A program made the translations under genes and the position numbers. Positions 15,496 through 23,460 of a DNA stretch of 30,606 nt are shown piece after piece (position 1 is the stretch's first letter; every line of letters starts with the position of its first letter). The DNA lies in contig CAZZGG010000022.1 of the NCBI GenBank assembly GCA_964654125.1, positions 1 to 30,606 of the forward strand, in the 5' to 3' direction. The stretch is from JAAYBY01 sp964654125. GTDB lineage: Bacteria > Bacillota > Clostridia > Saccharofermentanales > UBA5734. The notes below the pieces were generated by a model. The model did not search any database. It saw only the letters and a list, made by a program, of their open reading frames with translations, and was not told the origin of the DNA.

Positions 15496-16530
15496 TTGCA
15501 AAAATATGCTGTCGGTTACCAGCTGCCGGAAGGTGAAGCTGAAACTTTGCTGGATATTGTGGAGCAGTACAAAGAGCACATTGGTGAAGTTTATTTTTCC
15601 TGGCTGGACCAGCCCTCCGGCAGGTCTTCTTTAACCAACCGGCGCGGCCTGGTCAACTGGCAGGGCCAGCAGCACATGGAAGCTGACCTGATCGCCTTGC
15701 GCCAGATAGGCATCAAGCTGGACCTGCTCTTTAATGCCAGCTGCTATGGTGGCAAGGCCCTGTCGCAATACCTGGCTAATGATGTCTGCTCCATAATTGA
15801 CCATATCGGTCATCTAGCAGGTAACCTGGAAATAGTCACCACTACTTCGCCGGCCATTGCCCATACAGTCAAGACCCACTTCCCCTCAATTGAAGTCAGG
15901 GCATCAGTCAACATGCGCATCGGCACCATCAAGGGCATGCAGTATCTAGCGGAAGACTTTGATTCCTTCTATGTGCAAAGAGAATATAACCGGGATCTGG
16001 AGCATATCCATGAACTGCTCGACTGGGCCGGCCAAAACGGTAAAAAGCTCTGTCTTTTGGCCAATAGCGGTTGCCTGATCCATTGCTCCGGCCAGACCTT
16101 TCACGATAATCTGGTTGCCCATGAAAAAGAGATCTGTGAAACTATCAACCTGGACGGCTGGCTGCCTTATGCTTGCTGGAATTATTATAAGGACCAAAAA
16201 AACTGGGTCTCTTTTTTGCAGAACACCTGGGTCAGGCCGGAAGATATCAAAAATTATGCCGACCTCTTCCCTGTGATCAAGCTGGCCACCCGCATGCATG
16301 CCCGCCCGGGCATGGTTATCGGTGCCTATGCCCGGCAAAAGCACTATGGCAACCTGCTGGACCTGTTTGAGCCGGGCTTCAGTCCCGCCTTTGCCCCCTG
16401 GGTTATTGATAACACCCGCTTCCCGGCTGATTGGTTTACTAAAACAAGCAGCTGCGGCCACCAGTGCCATAAATGTGATTATTGTGCCAAGGTCCTGGAC
16501 CAGGTCCTGCTGAACACAGAAAAGATGTGA
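15496..16530 (+). CDS. U32-peptidase-like TIM-barrel protein with cysteine cluster
   Basis: A 344-residue protein starting at TTG 15496, eight bases after AAAGG; earlier in-frame ATGs lie inside the preceding gene. The order of elements resembles U32 'peptidase' proteins such as UbiU/UbiV and RlhA: a strand-rich barrel with Ala-Ser-Val-Asn-Met near 136-140, Tyr-Val-Gln-Arg-Glu-Tyr-Asn-Arg-Asp near 159-167, and Asn-Ser-Gly-Cys...Cys at 190-197, where UbiV-type proteins bind a 4Fe-4S cluster. Unusually, the C-terminus carries Cys-x3-Cys-x2-Cys-x2-Cys (320, 324, 327, 330), a second potential metal site. U32 proteins typically do radical or oxygen-independent hydroxylation chemistry on RNA or quinones, so a role in sugar-acid redox is only inferred from the operon. 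Assignment moderate. Confidence 0.7.
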   Translation: MQKYAVGYQLPEGEAETLLDIVEQYKEHIGEVYFSWLDQPSGRSSLTNRRGLVNWQGQQHMEADLIALRQIGIKLDLLFNASCYGGKALSQYLANDVCSIIDHIGHLAGNLEIVTTTSPAIAHTVKTHFPSIEVRASVNMRIGTIKGMQYLAEDFDSFYVQREYNRDLEHIHELLDWAGQNGKKLCLLANSGCLIHCSGQTFHDNLVAHEKEICETINLDGWLPYACWNYYKDQKNWVSFLQNTWVRPEDIKNYADLFPVIKLATRMHARPGMVIGAYARQKHYGNLLDLFEPGFSPAFAPWVIDNTRFPADWFTKTSSCGHQCHKCDYCAKVLDQVLLNTEKM

Positions 16531-16552
16531 GAGGCCTTTTGGAGTGACGAAA

Positions 16553-17806
16553 ATGAAGACAATCAGTCTGGGATATGGCCAAGGCGAGCAAACTCTTACC
16601 ATAAAAGAAAAAAACCTGCTGGCAGTGCTAGAGCCCAATGAGATCGATATCAAGACCAGTGCGGATGCAGAACTAAAGCGGGCCCTGGCCCGGCCTGTGG
16701 CAGCCAAGCGCTTAAAAGATATCGTTTTGCCCGGCGAAAAGATAGCTCTTATCACCAGCGATATTACCCGGCCCATGCCCACAGCCCAGGTTCTGCCAGC
16801 CCTGCTGGCTGAGCTGTATGCTGCAGGGGCCAGGCGGGAGGATATCACACTTGTCTTTGGCCTGGGCATCCATCGCCGCCAGAGTGCAGCCGAGCAGGAA
16901 AAGCTGGTCGGTAGCAGGGTTTTGCGGGAGCTGCGCTGCCTGGACAGCGATCCGCAAGATTTTATCAATTTCGGTAGCACTAAAAGGGGCACACCTGTTG
17001 ATATTTTCCGTCCGGTGGCCGAGGCAGAACGCAGGATCTGCCTGGGTAATATCGAATACCACTACTTTGCCGGTTATTCCGGCGGGGCCAAGGCCCTCAT
17101 GCCGGGAGTCTCCAGCCAGGCAGCGATCCAAAATAACCATAGCCTCATGCTGCAGGACAAGGCCCGGGCGGGCCTTTTGGCAGGTAATCCTGTCCGGGAG
17201 GATATTGAGGAGGCAGCCGCCCTGGTTGGGATTGATTTCATCTTAAATGTCGTGCTTGATGAAAAAAAGCGTATCCTGCGCGCCTTTGCCGGCCAGCCCC
17301 AAAAGGCCCATCAAGCGGGCTGTAAGTTGCTTGATCAGCTGTATAAGGTGCCCTTACCCGCTCTGGCGGATATAGTCATAGTATCCCAGGGCGGCTCGCC
17401 CAAGGATCTTAACCTCTACCAATTGCAAAAGGCCCTGGATAATGCCCAGCATGCTGTCAAAGAAGGCGGTATCATTATTCTGGTGGGTGCCTGCCCGGAG
17501 GGCCTGGGCAATGAGAGATTTGCCAGCTGGCTGCATGAAGCAAAAGCGCCCCGGGACCTGATCACTAGAATCAGGACTAATTTTGCACTGGGCGGCCACA
17601 AGGCGGCAGCTATCGCCCTGGTCCTGGAAAAGGCGGCAATTTACCTGGTCAGTGAACTGGCAGACGACCTGGTGCGGGATATCTTTATGCAGCCTTTTGG
17701 CAGCTGCCAGGCAGCCCTAGAGGCTGCCCTGGCTAAAAAAGGCCCTGCTGCTTCCGTTCTAGTCATTCCCTCCGGTGGTTCTATCCTGCCGGCAGCTCCT
17801 GGATGA
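16553..17806 (+). CDS. LarA-family nickel-dependent racemase/epimerase, copy 2
   Basis: About 417 residues with all the hallmark LarA positions, numbered from the ATG at 16553: His107 in Gly-Ile-His-Arg-Arg, His170 in Glu-Tyr-His-Tyr-Phe-Ala-Gly-Tyr-Ser-Gly-Gly, Lys180 (cofactor attachment) and His196 (nickel ligand). Thr-Ser-Asp-Ile-Thr-Arg-Pro corresponds to the substrate loop. It is well diverged from copy 1 (7698-8969): Tyr-Phe-Ala-Gly-Tyr-Ser here versus Pro-Val-Ala-Gly-Trp-Ser there, suggesting different substrates. I prefer the ATG at 16553, eight bases after GGAG; a GTG at 16544 is the alternative. The 3' end overlaps the convergent aldolase gene by 26 bases, so no terminator separates them. 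Last gene of its operon. Confidence 0.9.
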   Translation: MKTISLGYGQGEQTLTIKEKNLLAVLEPNEIDIKTSADAELKRALARPVAAKRLKDIVLPGEKIALITSDITRPMPTAQVLPALLAELYAAGARREDITLVFGLGIHRRQSAAEQEKLVGSRVLRELRCLDSDPQDFINFGSTKRGTPVDIFRPVAEAERRICLGNIEYHYFAGYSGGAKALMPGVSSQAAIQNNHSLMLQDKARAGLLAGNPVREDIEEAAALVGIDFILNVVLDEKKRILRAFAGQPQKAHQAGCKLLDQLYKVPLPALADIVIVSQGGSPKDLNLYQLQKALDNAQHAVKEGGIIILVGACPEGLGNERFASWLHEAKAPRDLITRIRTNFALGGHKAAAIALVLEKAAIYLVSELADDLVRDIFMQPFGSCQAALEAALAKKGPAASVLVIPSGGSILPAAPG

Positions 17807-18674
17807 TCTGGTCTAAAGCCGCCAGCTGGGCCGCTGTGACCCGGGCTCCGGGGTAAGTACAGCTGGTGCTGACATCCAGTCCCCTCTTGACCAGGCCGGC
17901 CTTGAGCAGGGCGATAAAAGGTGTTGCCAGGCCATAGATACGCATGAGGCGGTTGATCTCCTGCTGGATCCGGCTGACTGCAGCTAGGTCATTTTTAGCA
18001 AAAGCCCTGACCCAGGCCATACAGGTTTCCGGCACCAGGTTTGACAGGGCGCCAATACAGCCAGCTCCGCCGGAAAGGATACAGTGGGCAAAATTTTCAT
18101 CGTAGCCGCAAAAGACGGCAAAATCAGGGAATTCAGCCTTGGTAGCCAAAATAATCTCGCGGGTGTGGGCCATGCCCGGCACAGTGTCCTTATAGCCTGT
18201 GATATTCTGATGCCTGCGCAAAAGCTGCCGGACCAGCTCCGGGCCCAGGTCATGGCCGGTCCTGTCCGGGTAATTATAAAGATAGATTTCGCCTTTAATG
18301 GCACCAGCTATGCTGTCATAATAGGAAAACACATTATCCTCAGCCAAATTGATGTAATAAGGGCCGACTACCATGACAGCGTCAGCGCCCAGGCCAAGGG
18401 CGTGGTTGGAGAGTTCAATTGTCTTTGCAGCTGATAAGCTGCCTGTGCCGATGATGACTTTGGCCCGGTCGCCAATTGCCTGGATGGCATGTTCAGCCAG
18501 TTCTTTTCTCTGGGCCTGGCTGAGCCCGAAGAACTCGCCAGCACTGCCCAACACCAAAATACCGCTGATCTTTTGCTCCAGCAGATGCTCATAGAGCCGG
18601 CTGTTGGCTGCCTTGTCGATTCCACCCTTGTCGTCCAGGATAGTCAGGACGGGGCAAATATATTGTGCTTGCAT
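17781..18674 (-). CDS. DapA/NanA-family class I aldolase (2-keto acid lyase/synthase)
   Basis: A 297-residue TIM-barrel enzyme of the dihydrodipicolinate synthase/N-acetylneuraminate lyase family. Gly-Ser-Ala-Gly-Glu at 43-47 is the 2-keto-acid carboxylate loop, Tyr133 lies in Tyr-Asn-Tyr-Pro-Asp-Arg-Thr-Gly, and Lys162 in Gly-Tyr-Lys-Asp-Thr is the Schiff-base lysine. The Pro-x-Arg-Thr-Gly motif resembles DapA more than NanA, but many 2-keto-3-deoxy sugar-acid aldolases share it. In this operon a retro-aldol splitting a 2-keto-3-deoxy sugar acid into pyruvate and an aldehyde fits best; lysine synthesis is unlikely. I chose the ATG at 18674, preceded by AGAGG; the upstream extension would run back into the previous gene. 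Its 3' end overlaps LarA copy 2 on the other strand. Confidence 0.88.
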   Translation of the reverse strand: MQAQYICPVLTILDDKGGIDKAANSRLYEHLLEQKISGILVLGSAGEFFGLSQAQRKELAEHAIQAIGDRAKVIIGTGSLSAAKTIELSNHALGLGADAVMVVGPYYINLAEDNVFSYYDSIAGAIKGEIYLYNYPDRTGHDLGPELVRQLLRRHQNITGYKDTVPGMAHTREIILATKAEFPDFAVFCGYDENFAHCILSGGAGCIGALSNLVPETCMAWVRAFAKNDLAAVSRIQQEINRLMRIYGLATPFIALLKAGLVKRGLDVSTSCTYPGARVTAAQLAALDQIIQELPAG

Positions 18675-18693
18675 GTAAACCTCTTTTCTCAAA

Positions 18694-20766
18694 CTAAAAG
18701 GGCTGGCAAAAGGAAGGCTGGTGAAAGTTCCTGGCCAAGCTGATCCGGCAGTCAAGTCTAGTGGCCGGGCCCAGTTCCAGGCGCAGCCATCTGTCATCTA
18801 TGGCTGTTGTCTCCTCATCCCAGTAGAAGGCCAGCAGCTGGTGTTCGCCATAGGCGCCACCCTGGAGGATGAGACTGCGGCTCTGGCCGGGGTTTGTATT
18901 ACACAGGGTCAGCTGTATTTCATCTGCACTGACCTGGCTGATCAGGGCTGCCACATCCGGCGGCAGGCCGGGTCTTTGGGCCTGGTCGTTAAAGTAGCGC
19001 AGGCTGACATTTAAAAGGCCGCCATTATAGACCGGCATGCTGCCGCCCATGGTCAGCTGGACCAGGCCTTCCAGGGAAAGGGGATTCCTGTACAGGACAA
19101 AGGTCTGATAGTAGGAGTGGACTGTGGATTCCGAAAAAGCCAGCCCATGTTTTTCCTTAAGCTCCTTGGTAATGGCGCGCAGGTCAGCTTCTTCCTGGGC
19201 ATTATCCGGCGCATAACCAAAGGCTGTCTCGCCGCCGGCCAGTTCCCGGGCCAGGATTTTTTGCTGCTCATAAATCAGGTTAATGCTGTGCTCCAGCACA
19301 TCTGCCGGATAATCCGGATAGCCCCCGCTCAAAAAGTTCAGGTAGGCACTGTCCTGACCGCCCTTGTACTTGCGCATGATGGCGTCCGGGTTCACCTTTT
19401 GCCAGAAGTCCGGCCGGGAAAGTGAGCGGGCCAGATCCAGGTCAGAGCTGGCAAAGCTGCCCAGATAGAGGTGGCTGAGATGGTGGCGGGCGGCCGGGGA
19501 AAATTCATACCAGCCATCAACCTGCTTGTAGCGGACCAGGCCCGGGATATCGGTCACCCGGTCCGGCCGGGTCATGACCGTATTCTCATTGCCGACATAC
19601 TCAATGATGGCATCCTTATCAGTATGTTTTTGTGGCAGCAATCTTGTCCCATTCGGACCATCCACAGCATAGCGGGACAGATAAAGCAGCTGGTCCCTCA
19701 GCCAGTCCAGGGCACCGCTGCGCCCGCTCAACATCTTTTCGTTTTCTGCACCGATGATCATGGCATCGCCGATGAACCAAAAACCATGCGGATGGACCCA
19801 GCCGTAATGGCCGCCATACCAGCGTCCCGCCATGGTCTCGCCGACCAGGCCACTGGGGCCGGCATTATCCGGCATGATGCCCTCGTTAGCGGCATAGCGC
19901 TGGCGCCAGCCGCCGACATAGTCCAGGATAAAGTCCTTATACTCTGCCTGGCCGGTATATAAATAGGCCTGCATAACCATTGATGTGGCCATCATGTTAG
20001 TGACAGTATCGCAGCCCGCCAGTCTCTCACCATAGATTTGGCCATAGACACGGGCCTTTTCCGGATCAGCCAGGTCATAGAGAGTAGTTACACCCGGCAC
20101 ATCATAAAAAGCCAGACCATAATAGTTCATCCAGTTGCTGTGCCGGACCGGTTTATGGAATTTTGCCCAGGCAGGCCCATTGGTGCCGAAATAGCTGCTC
20201 TTAAAGACCTTGTGCACTGGGTCATAATTACTGGCAAAGCCAGCTGGATTCTCGCCGATCAGGTAATTGGTGATTTTTAATACCCGCTCCTTATTCTGGC
20301 TGTCTGCCGGGTCGGCCAGGCAAAGGTAATACAAGTACATGGCCGCTTCACCCTGATGCATCCAATCCAGGTCCGGGAACCATTCATCGACTAACAGGGT
20401 ATCGCGGCCCATTTTTTTAGCCTGGTCAGCAGGGATGCCCAGATTATGCTTTTTCAGGGCTGAAAATTGCCGGGTGAGGGCATTATAGCTTCTCTTGGCC
20501 AACTGTAGATAACTGGCATCACCGCCTAAAAGGTAAAAGAGGGGCCAGCTCTGGAAGCCTTCAAAGGCATTATCGACATTACTATAGGCAAAGGTCTGGA
20601 AGTCCTTGACACTTTCTGGCCAGATGATGGCACCTTCTTTTGACAGATAGGGTTCGAGCATGGTGGCGCTTTGGCCTCCCAACTCAAAAAACTTACGCTG
20701 GAGCAAAGCCCAGCGGGGCATCTGGCCGGCTGGCACATTGATCGAAAGCGATTTAATCTTCTTCAT
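18694..20766 (-). CDS. Unassigned 690-residue helical-toroid protein
   Basis: A large protein with no signal peptide, placed between the aldo/keto reductase and the aldolase. The first ~480 residues are helix-rich with repeated Trp, Tyr and His clusters typical of (alpha/alpha)-barrel glycan enzymes, for example Trp-Phe-Pro-Asp-Leu-Asp-Trp-Met-His-Gln-Gly-Glu, Asp-Asn-Ala-Gly-Pro-Ser-Gly and Trp-Tyr-Gly-Gly-His-Tyr-Gly-Trp-Val-His-Pro-His-Gly. The last ~120 residues look like a beta-sandwich. I do not recognise a named family. A cytoplasmic glycan-processing role (lyase, hydrolase or epimerase) is inferred from fold and neighbours. Its ATG follows the reductase stop by one base with AGGAGG inside the upstream gene, so the two are co-translated. 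No obvious frameshift. Confidence 0.55.
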   Translation of the reverse strand: MKKIKSLSINVPAGQMPRWALLQRKFFELGGQSATMLEPYLSKEGAIIWPESVKDFQTFAYSNVDNAFEGFQSWPLFYLLGGDASYLQLAKRSYNALTRQFSALKKHNLGIPADQAKKMGRDTLLVDEWFPDLDWMHQGEAAMYLYYLCLADPADSQNKERVLKITNYLIGENPAGFASNYDPVHKVFKSSYFGTNGPAWAKFHKPVRHSNWMNYYGLAFYDVPGVTTLYDLADPEKARVYGQIYGERLAGCDTVTNMMATSMVMQAYLYTGQAEYKDFILDYVGGWRQRYAANEGIMPDNAGPSGLVGETMAGRWYGGHYGWVHPHGFWFIGDAMIIGAENEKMLSGRSGALDWLRDQLLYLSRYAVDGPNGTRLLPQKHTDKDAIIEYVGNENTVMTRPDRVTDIPGLVRYKQVDGWYEFSPAARHHLSHLYLGSFASSDLDLARSLSRPDFWQKVNPDAIMRKYKGGQDSAYLNFLSGGYPDYPADVLEHSINLIYEQQKILARELAGGETAFGYAPDNAQEEADLRAITKELKEKHGLAFSESTVHSYYQTFVLYRNPLSLEGLVQLTMGGSMPVYNGGLLNVSLRYFNDQAQRPGLPPDVAALISQVSADEIQLTLCNTNPGQSRSLILQGGAYGEHQLLAFYWDEETTAIDDRWLRLELGPATRLDCRISLARNFHQPSFCQPF

Positions 20767-20767
20767 G

Positions 20768-21724
20768 CTAATCCTCCTCGCTTGCCAGATAATCCAGCAT
20801 ATCCTGGCTGAACTGGCAGTTGATACCGCCTAGGGATTCTTCTAGTTGGGCCAGGCTGCTGCTGCCGACAATTGGGAAAACAGCAAACTGGCGCGGCTGG
20901 GCGACTAAATAGCCGATTTGCAGCTGGGTGATGGTAAAGCCAGTCTCCTGGGCAAGTCTGGCCAGTTTTTTGGCCATCCTGGCATTATAGGCAGAGGCAT
21001 AAGCTTTCTGCTGCCATTCGGTCAGGCCGGAAAAATCCCCGGTCCGGGCATATTTAGAGAACATACCCACGGCCAGGGGCGAATAGGCTGCCACAGCCAT
21101 TTTTGTTTTTTCATGATAGCTAATATACTCATTGTCCAGCCATTTTATATGCATTTCCCGGTTGACCCGGTTGTTGCGGGCCAGGTTCCACTCGATCTCA
21201 TGCATGACAAAACGGTCAATACCCTTCTTGTCAGCATAGTCTGCAGCTTCTATCATTCTTTCGATTGACCAGTTGGAGCAGCCGTAATGGAGCAGCTTGC
21301 CGGCTTTTTTAAGGTAGTGCAGGGTGTCCATGATCTCAGCTACAGGCACAGTGGGATCGTCGATATGGAGCAGAAAAAAGTCGACATAGTCTAGGTCCAG
21401 CCGGCCAAGGCTCTGGTCAATGTCTTCGATCAACTCGGCCCGGCGCATGGCCCGGGCCAGGGGCCGGCTGAGATCTTCGCCGCCTTTGGTTGTAATGACC
21501 ATCTCCTGGCGCAGCCCGCGGTCTTTAAGCCAGCGCCCGATGACCTCTTCAGAAGCCCCCAGGCCGTATTCATGGGCAGTGTTGAGGAAGCGGCCGCCAC
21601 AGGAATAATAGTGGTCCAGCTTTTGCCGGGCCAGTTCTTCGCTGTCGCGGCTGCCATAGTAGGCAGTGCCCAGGCAGATGGCAGAAACAGGAAAGGGAAC
21701 ACCAGGCAGATTGATTTTTTTCAT
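20768..21724 (-). CDS. Aldo/keto reductase, with Asn at the catalytic Asp position
   Basis: A 318-residue NAD(P)H-dependent TIM-barrel reductase. Of the family's catalytic tetrad Asp-Tyr-Lys-His, Tyr53, Lys80 (Thr-Thr-Lys-Gly-Gly) and His120 (Leu-Leu-His) are present, but the usual Asp of Asp-Thr-Ala is Asn48 in Phe-Leu-Asn-Thr-Ala-His-Glu-Tyr-Gly. The cofactor-side Gly-Cys-Ser-Asn motif and a C-terminal Val-Gly-Ser-Ser are intact. It probably reduces a sugar or aldehyde, such as the aldehyde released by the downstream aldolase (inference). GGAGG precedes the ATG at 21724, three bases after the creatininase-like stop, so it is co-transcribed. Whether Asn48 alters activity cannot be told from sequence. 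Confidence 0.88.
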   Translation of the reverse strand: MKKINLPGVPFPVSAICLGTAYYGSRDSEELARQKLDHYYSCGGRFLNTAHEYGLGASEEVIGRWLKDRGLRQEMVITTKGGEDLSRPLARAMRRAELIEDIDQSLGRLDLDYVDFFLLHIDDPTVPVAEIMDTLHYLKKAGKLLHYGCSNWSIERMIEAADYADKKGIDRFVMHEIEWNLARNNRVNREMHIKWLDNEYISYHEKTKMAVAAYSPLAVGMFSKYARTGDFSGLTEWQQKAYASAYNARMAKKLARLAQETGFTITQLQIGYLVAQPRQFAVFPIVGSSSLAQLEESLGGINCQFSQDMLDYLASEED

Positions 21725-21727
21725 GAG

Positions 21728-22498
21728 CTAAGCCTCCCAGCCGGCCTGGGCCAGCTTTTCTTTAACCAGAGCTTCCAGCCTGTCAGCTGTCTGCTCAAAG
21801 TAGCGCCAGCCCTTGCTGGCGCTAGCCTTTGCCGGATTGCCCACAGCGCCCACCTTGGTCAGGGCGGTCACACCCTCTGCGAAAAAGAGGGCTCGTTTTC
21901 CTTCTGTCAGGGGCTCGGTATAGCCCGGCACCATCCGGTCCTGCCTGACATATTGCGGTGCGACAGCCAGCATTTCTGATGTTTCCCGATCGTCAGCATG
22001 ACCGCCATTGGTGCCGGGAGGTAGACAAAAAAGTTTTTCAATGGCTGCCAGCTCAGCCAGATCTGGCACTTCCGGGGCGGTTATAACTAAAAGATCGGGC
22101 CAGATCTGGTCCGCTCTTTGGGCTACCTCTTCTAAAGCAGGCAGATTGCCGCCATGCGAGCCTAAAAGGATGATCAGTCTAAAGCCGTGCCGGGCATAGC
22201 AGTTGATATAGTCCTCGACCAGCAGGCGGAAGGTTTTTGGCCTTAAGGTCAGGCTGCCGGGCATGGCCATGTGGTGGGGCGACAGGCCCGGCCGGATAGC
22301 CGGTGCCACCAGGGCCTGGCCCAGGCGCTGAGCCAGCAGTTCAGCGGCCTTGGTACCCAAAACTGTGTCTGTGCACAAGGCCAGGTGGTGGCCATGCTGT
22401 TCTATGGCAGCAACAGGGATTATGACAGTCTGCCAGCCATCGGCTAAAGCAGCTGCCACTTCAGGCCAGGTCATCTCTTCTAAATGGATGCTTACCAT
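21728..22498 (-). CDS. Creatininase-family metal-dependent amidohydrolase/lactonase-like protein
   Basis: A 256-residue cytoplasmic hydrolase. Metal-ligand motifs of the creatininase/MftE family are visible: Glu33-Gln-His35-Gly-His with Asp44 (Leu-Cys-Thr-Asp-Thr), Gly-Ser-His-Gly-Gly-Asn near the middle, and Gly-His-Ala-Asp-Asp-Arg-Glu-Thr-Ser, where the second Glu completes the site. The family opens cyclic amides or lactams and includes peptide-cleaving and other hydrolases. Here it may act on a sugar lactone or lactam (inference). I chose the ATG at 22498, preceded by GGAGG seven bases upstream; the longer opening from 22588 lacks a ribosome binding site and overlaps the upstream amidohydrolase. 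Confidence 0.88.
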   Translation of the reverse strand: MVSIHLEEMTWPEVAAALADGWQTVIIPVAAIEQHGHHLALCTDTVLGTKAAELLAQRLGQALVAPAIRPGLSPHHMAMPGSLTLRPKTFRLLVEDYINCYARHGFRLIILLGSHGGNLPALEEVAQRADQIWPDLLVITAPEVPDLAELAAIEKLFCLPPGTNGGHADDRETSEMLAVAPQYVRQDRMVPGYTEPLTEGKRALFFAEGVTALTKVGAVGNPAKASASKGWRYFEQTADRLEALVKEKLAQAGWEA

Positions 22499-22515
22499 GA
22501 CAGGTCCTCCAAAAA

Positions 22516-23319
22516 CTATAAATCGTAGAGAGCTGCTGCCGTTTTGCCCAAAATGGCTGCGGCCCCGCCAGATGGCAAAGAATCGCAAAAAGCCCGGGTC
22601 AGGTCAAGGGCTGTGCTGTATGCTCCATCCAGAACCGGCCAGTCTGAGCCAAAAAGGCAGCGCTCCGGTGTGAAGGCTGCCACAGCGGTGGCAAAGGCGG
22701 CGTAATAAAAGGAAATCCGCTCTGGTTTTGGTGTCACGCGGGCCAGAGTGAGGATGCCGGATAGTTTCAGATAAACATTGGGCAGGGCGGCAAAAGTATA
22801 AAGAAAGTTAATATACTCTGCAGGCAGAGGGCTGCCAGCAAAAAGAAAACCACCAAAATGCTCAATCACGAAAGTGATGCGTGGCTGGCTGGCACAAAAG
22901 GCCAGCAGTGGCATAATATCCAGCCAATTGCCCAGAATTTCGACAATCCTGCCCCGGCCGGCGGCAGCAATAGCAGCCTGGGCTGAGCTGCCCAAAGCCT
23001 GGCTGGCGGCAAAGCGAAAACCCCGGTATTTAGCCTGGCTGGCCAGTAAACCGCAGCTTTGATGAAAACCGGAGTCAGTCGGATCCAGCTGAGCAATATA
23101 AGCCCCGGCCCGCCTGTCACCTGCGCAGGCGGTCAGCAGGGCCTGGTTTAGCTCCAGCTCATTAGAGCAGCCGATAACCACAGCCTGGTCAACCAGGCCA
23201 CCGTGGGCCTGGCTGAATGCATCCAGATCAAAGAGTCTGTGGTATTTACTGCCGGGCTGGGGCCAGGCGAAATCACCAAACTCGGGATCGTAAATATGGA
23301 TGTGGGTATCGATCAGCAT
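22516..23319 (-). CDS. Amidohydrolase family 2 protein (fuconolactonase-like)
   Basis: A 267-residue TIM-barrel hydrolase of the Amidohydro_2 group, which includes sugar lactonases (L-fucono-lactonase, 2-pyrone-4,6-dicarboxylate lactonase). The opening Ile-Asp-Thr-His6-Ile-His8 is the beta-1 metal pair; Glu-His-Phe-Gly-Gly and Leu-Phe-Gly-Ser-Asp-Trp-Pro supply the later His and catalytic Asp. Its length equals that of lactonase relatives. First gene of the operon, with GGAGG before the ATG at 23319 and a candidate promoter in the divergent spacer. In context it would hydrolyse a sugar lactone made by an oxidoreductase to give the free acid (inference). Confidence 0.88.
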   Translation of the reverse strand: MLIDTHIHIYDPEFGDFAWPQPGSKYHRLFDLDAFSQAHGGLVDQAVVIGCSNELELNQALLTACAGDRRAGAYIAQLDPTDSGFHQSCGLLASQAKYRGFRFAASQALGSSAQAAIAAAGRGRIVEILGNWLDIMPLLAFCASQPRITFVIEHFGGFLFAGSPLPAEYINFLYTFAALPNVYLKLSGILTLARVTPKPERISFYYAAFATAVAAFTPERCLFGSDWPVLDGAYSTALDLTRAFCDSLPSGGAAAILGKTAAALYDL

Positions 23320-23361
23320 GGTGCACCTCCAAAGACGAAAAGGCGGTCCAATGACGCTTTC

Positions 23362-23392
23362 ATTGTACCAGACTAGACTGCAGGCCTGGCAA
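23362..23392 (-). promoter_or_regulatory. Candidate promoter for the amidohydrolase-aldolase operon
   Basis: On the - strand, TTGCCA (23392-23387) and TACAAT (23367-23362) are 19 bases apart; the long spacing is offset by an extended -10 (TGG directly before TACAAT). It lies 43 bases upstream of the ATG at 23319. Confidence 0.5.
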
Positions 23393-23413
23393 CTATTCCA
23401 GTTTGGCTATTAG

Positions 23414-23422
23414 TGTTAGAAT
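23414..23422 (+). promoter_or_regulatory. Candidate extended -10 for the uronate-isomerase-like gene
   Basis: TGT followed by TAGAAT on the + strand forms an extended -10 element 38 bases before the ATG at 23461. No good -35 was seen. It is arranged back to back with the candidate - strand promoter, so the two operons may be co-regulated. Confidence 0.45.
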
Positions 23423-23460
23423 GAAGTCCAGTAGCCTACTGCTGTTAAGGAGATAGGAAA

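Noticed and set aside
15946..16992. 348-codon open frame on the - strand
   Set aside because: It lies opposite two well-supported + strand genes (U32-like and LarA 2), spans their junction, and its translation is low in recognisable motifs; it is a by-product of GC-rich codon use.
17781..18674. Calling the aldolase NanA or DapA outright
   Set aside because: Catalytic residues are shared across the family; the motif around Tyr133 is not NanA-like and the operon does not suggest lysine synthesis.
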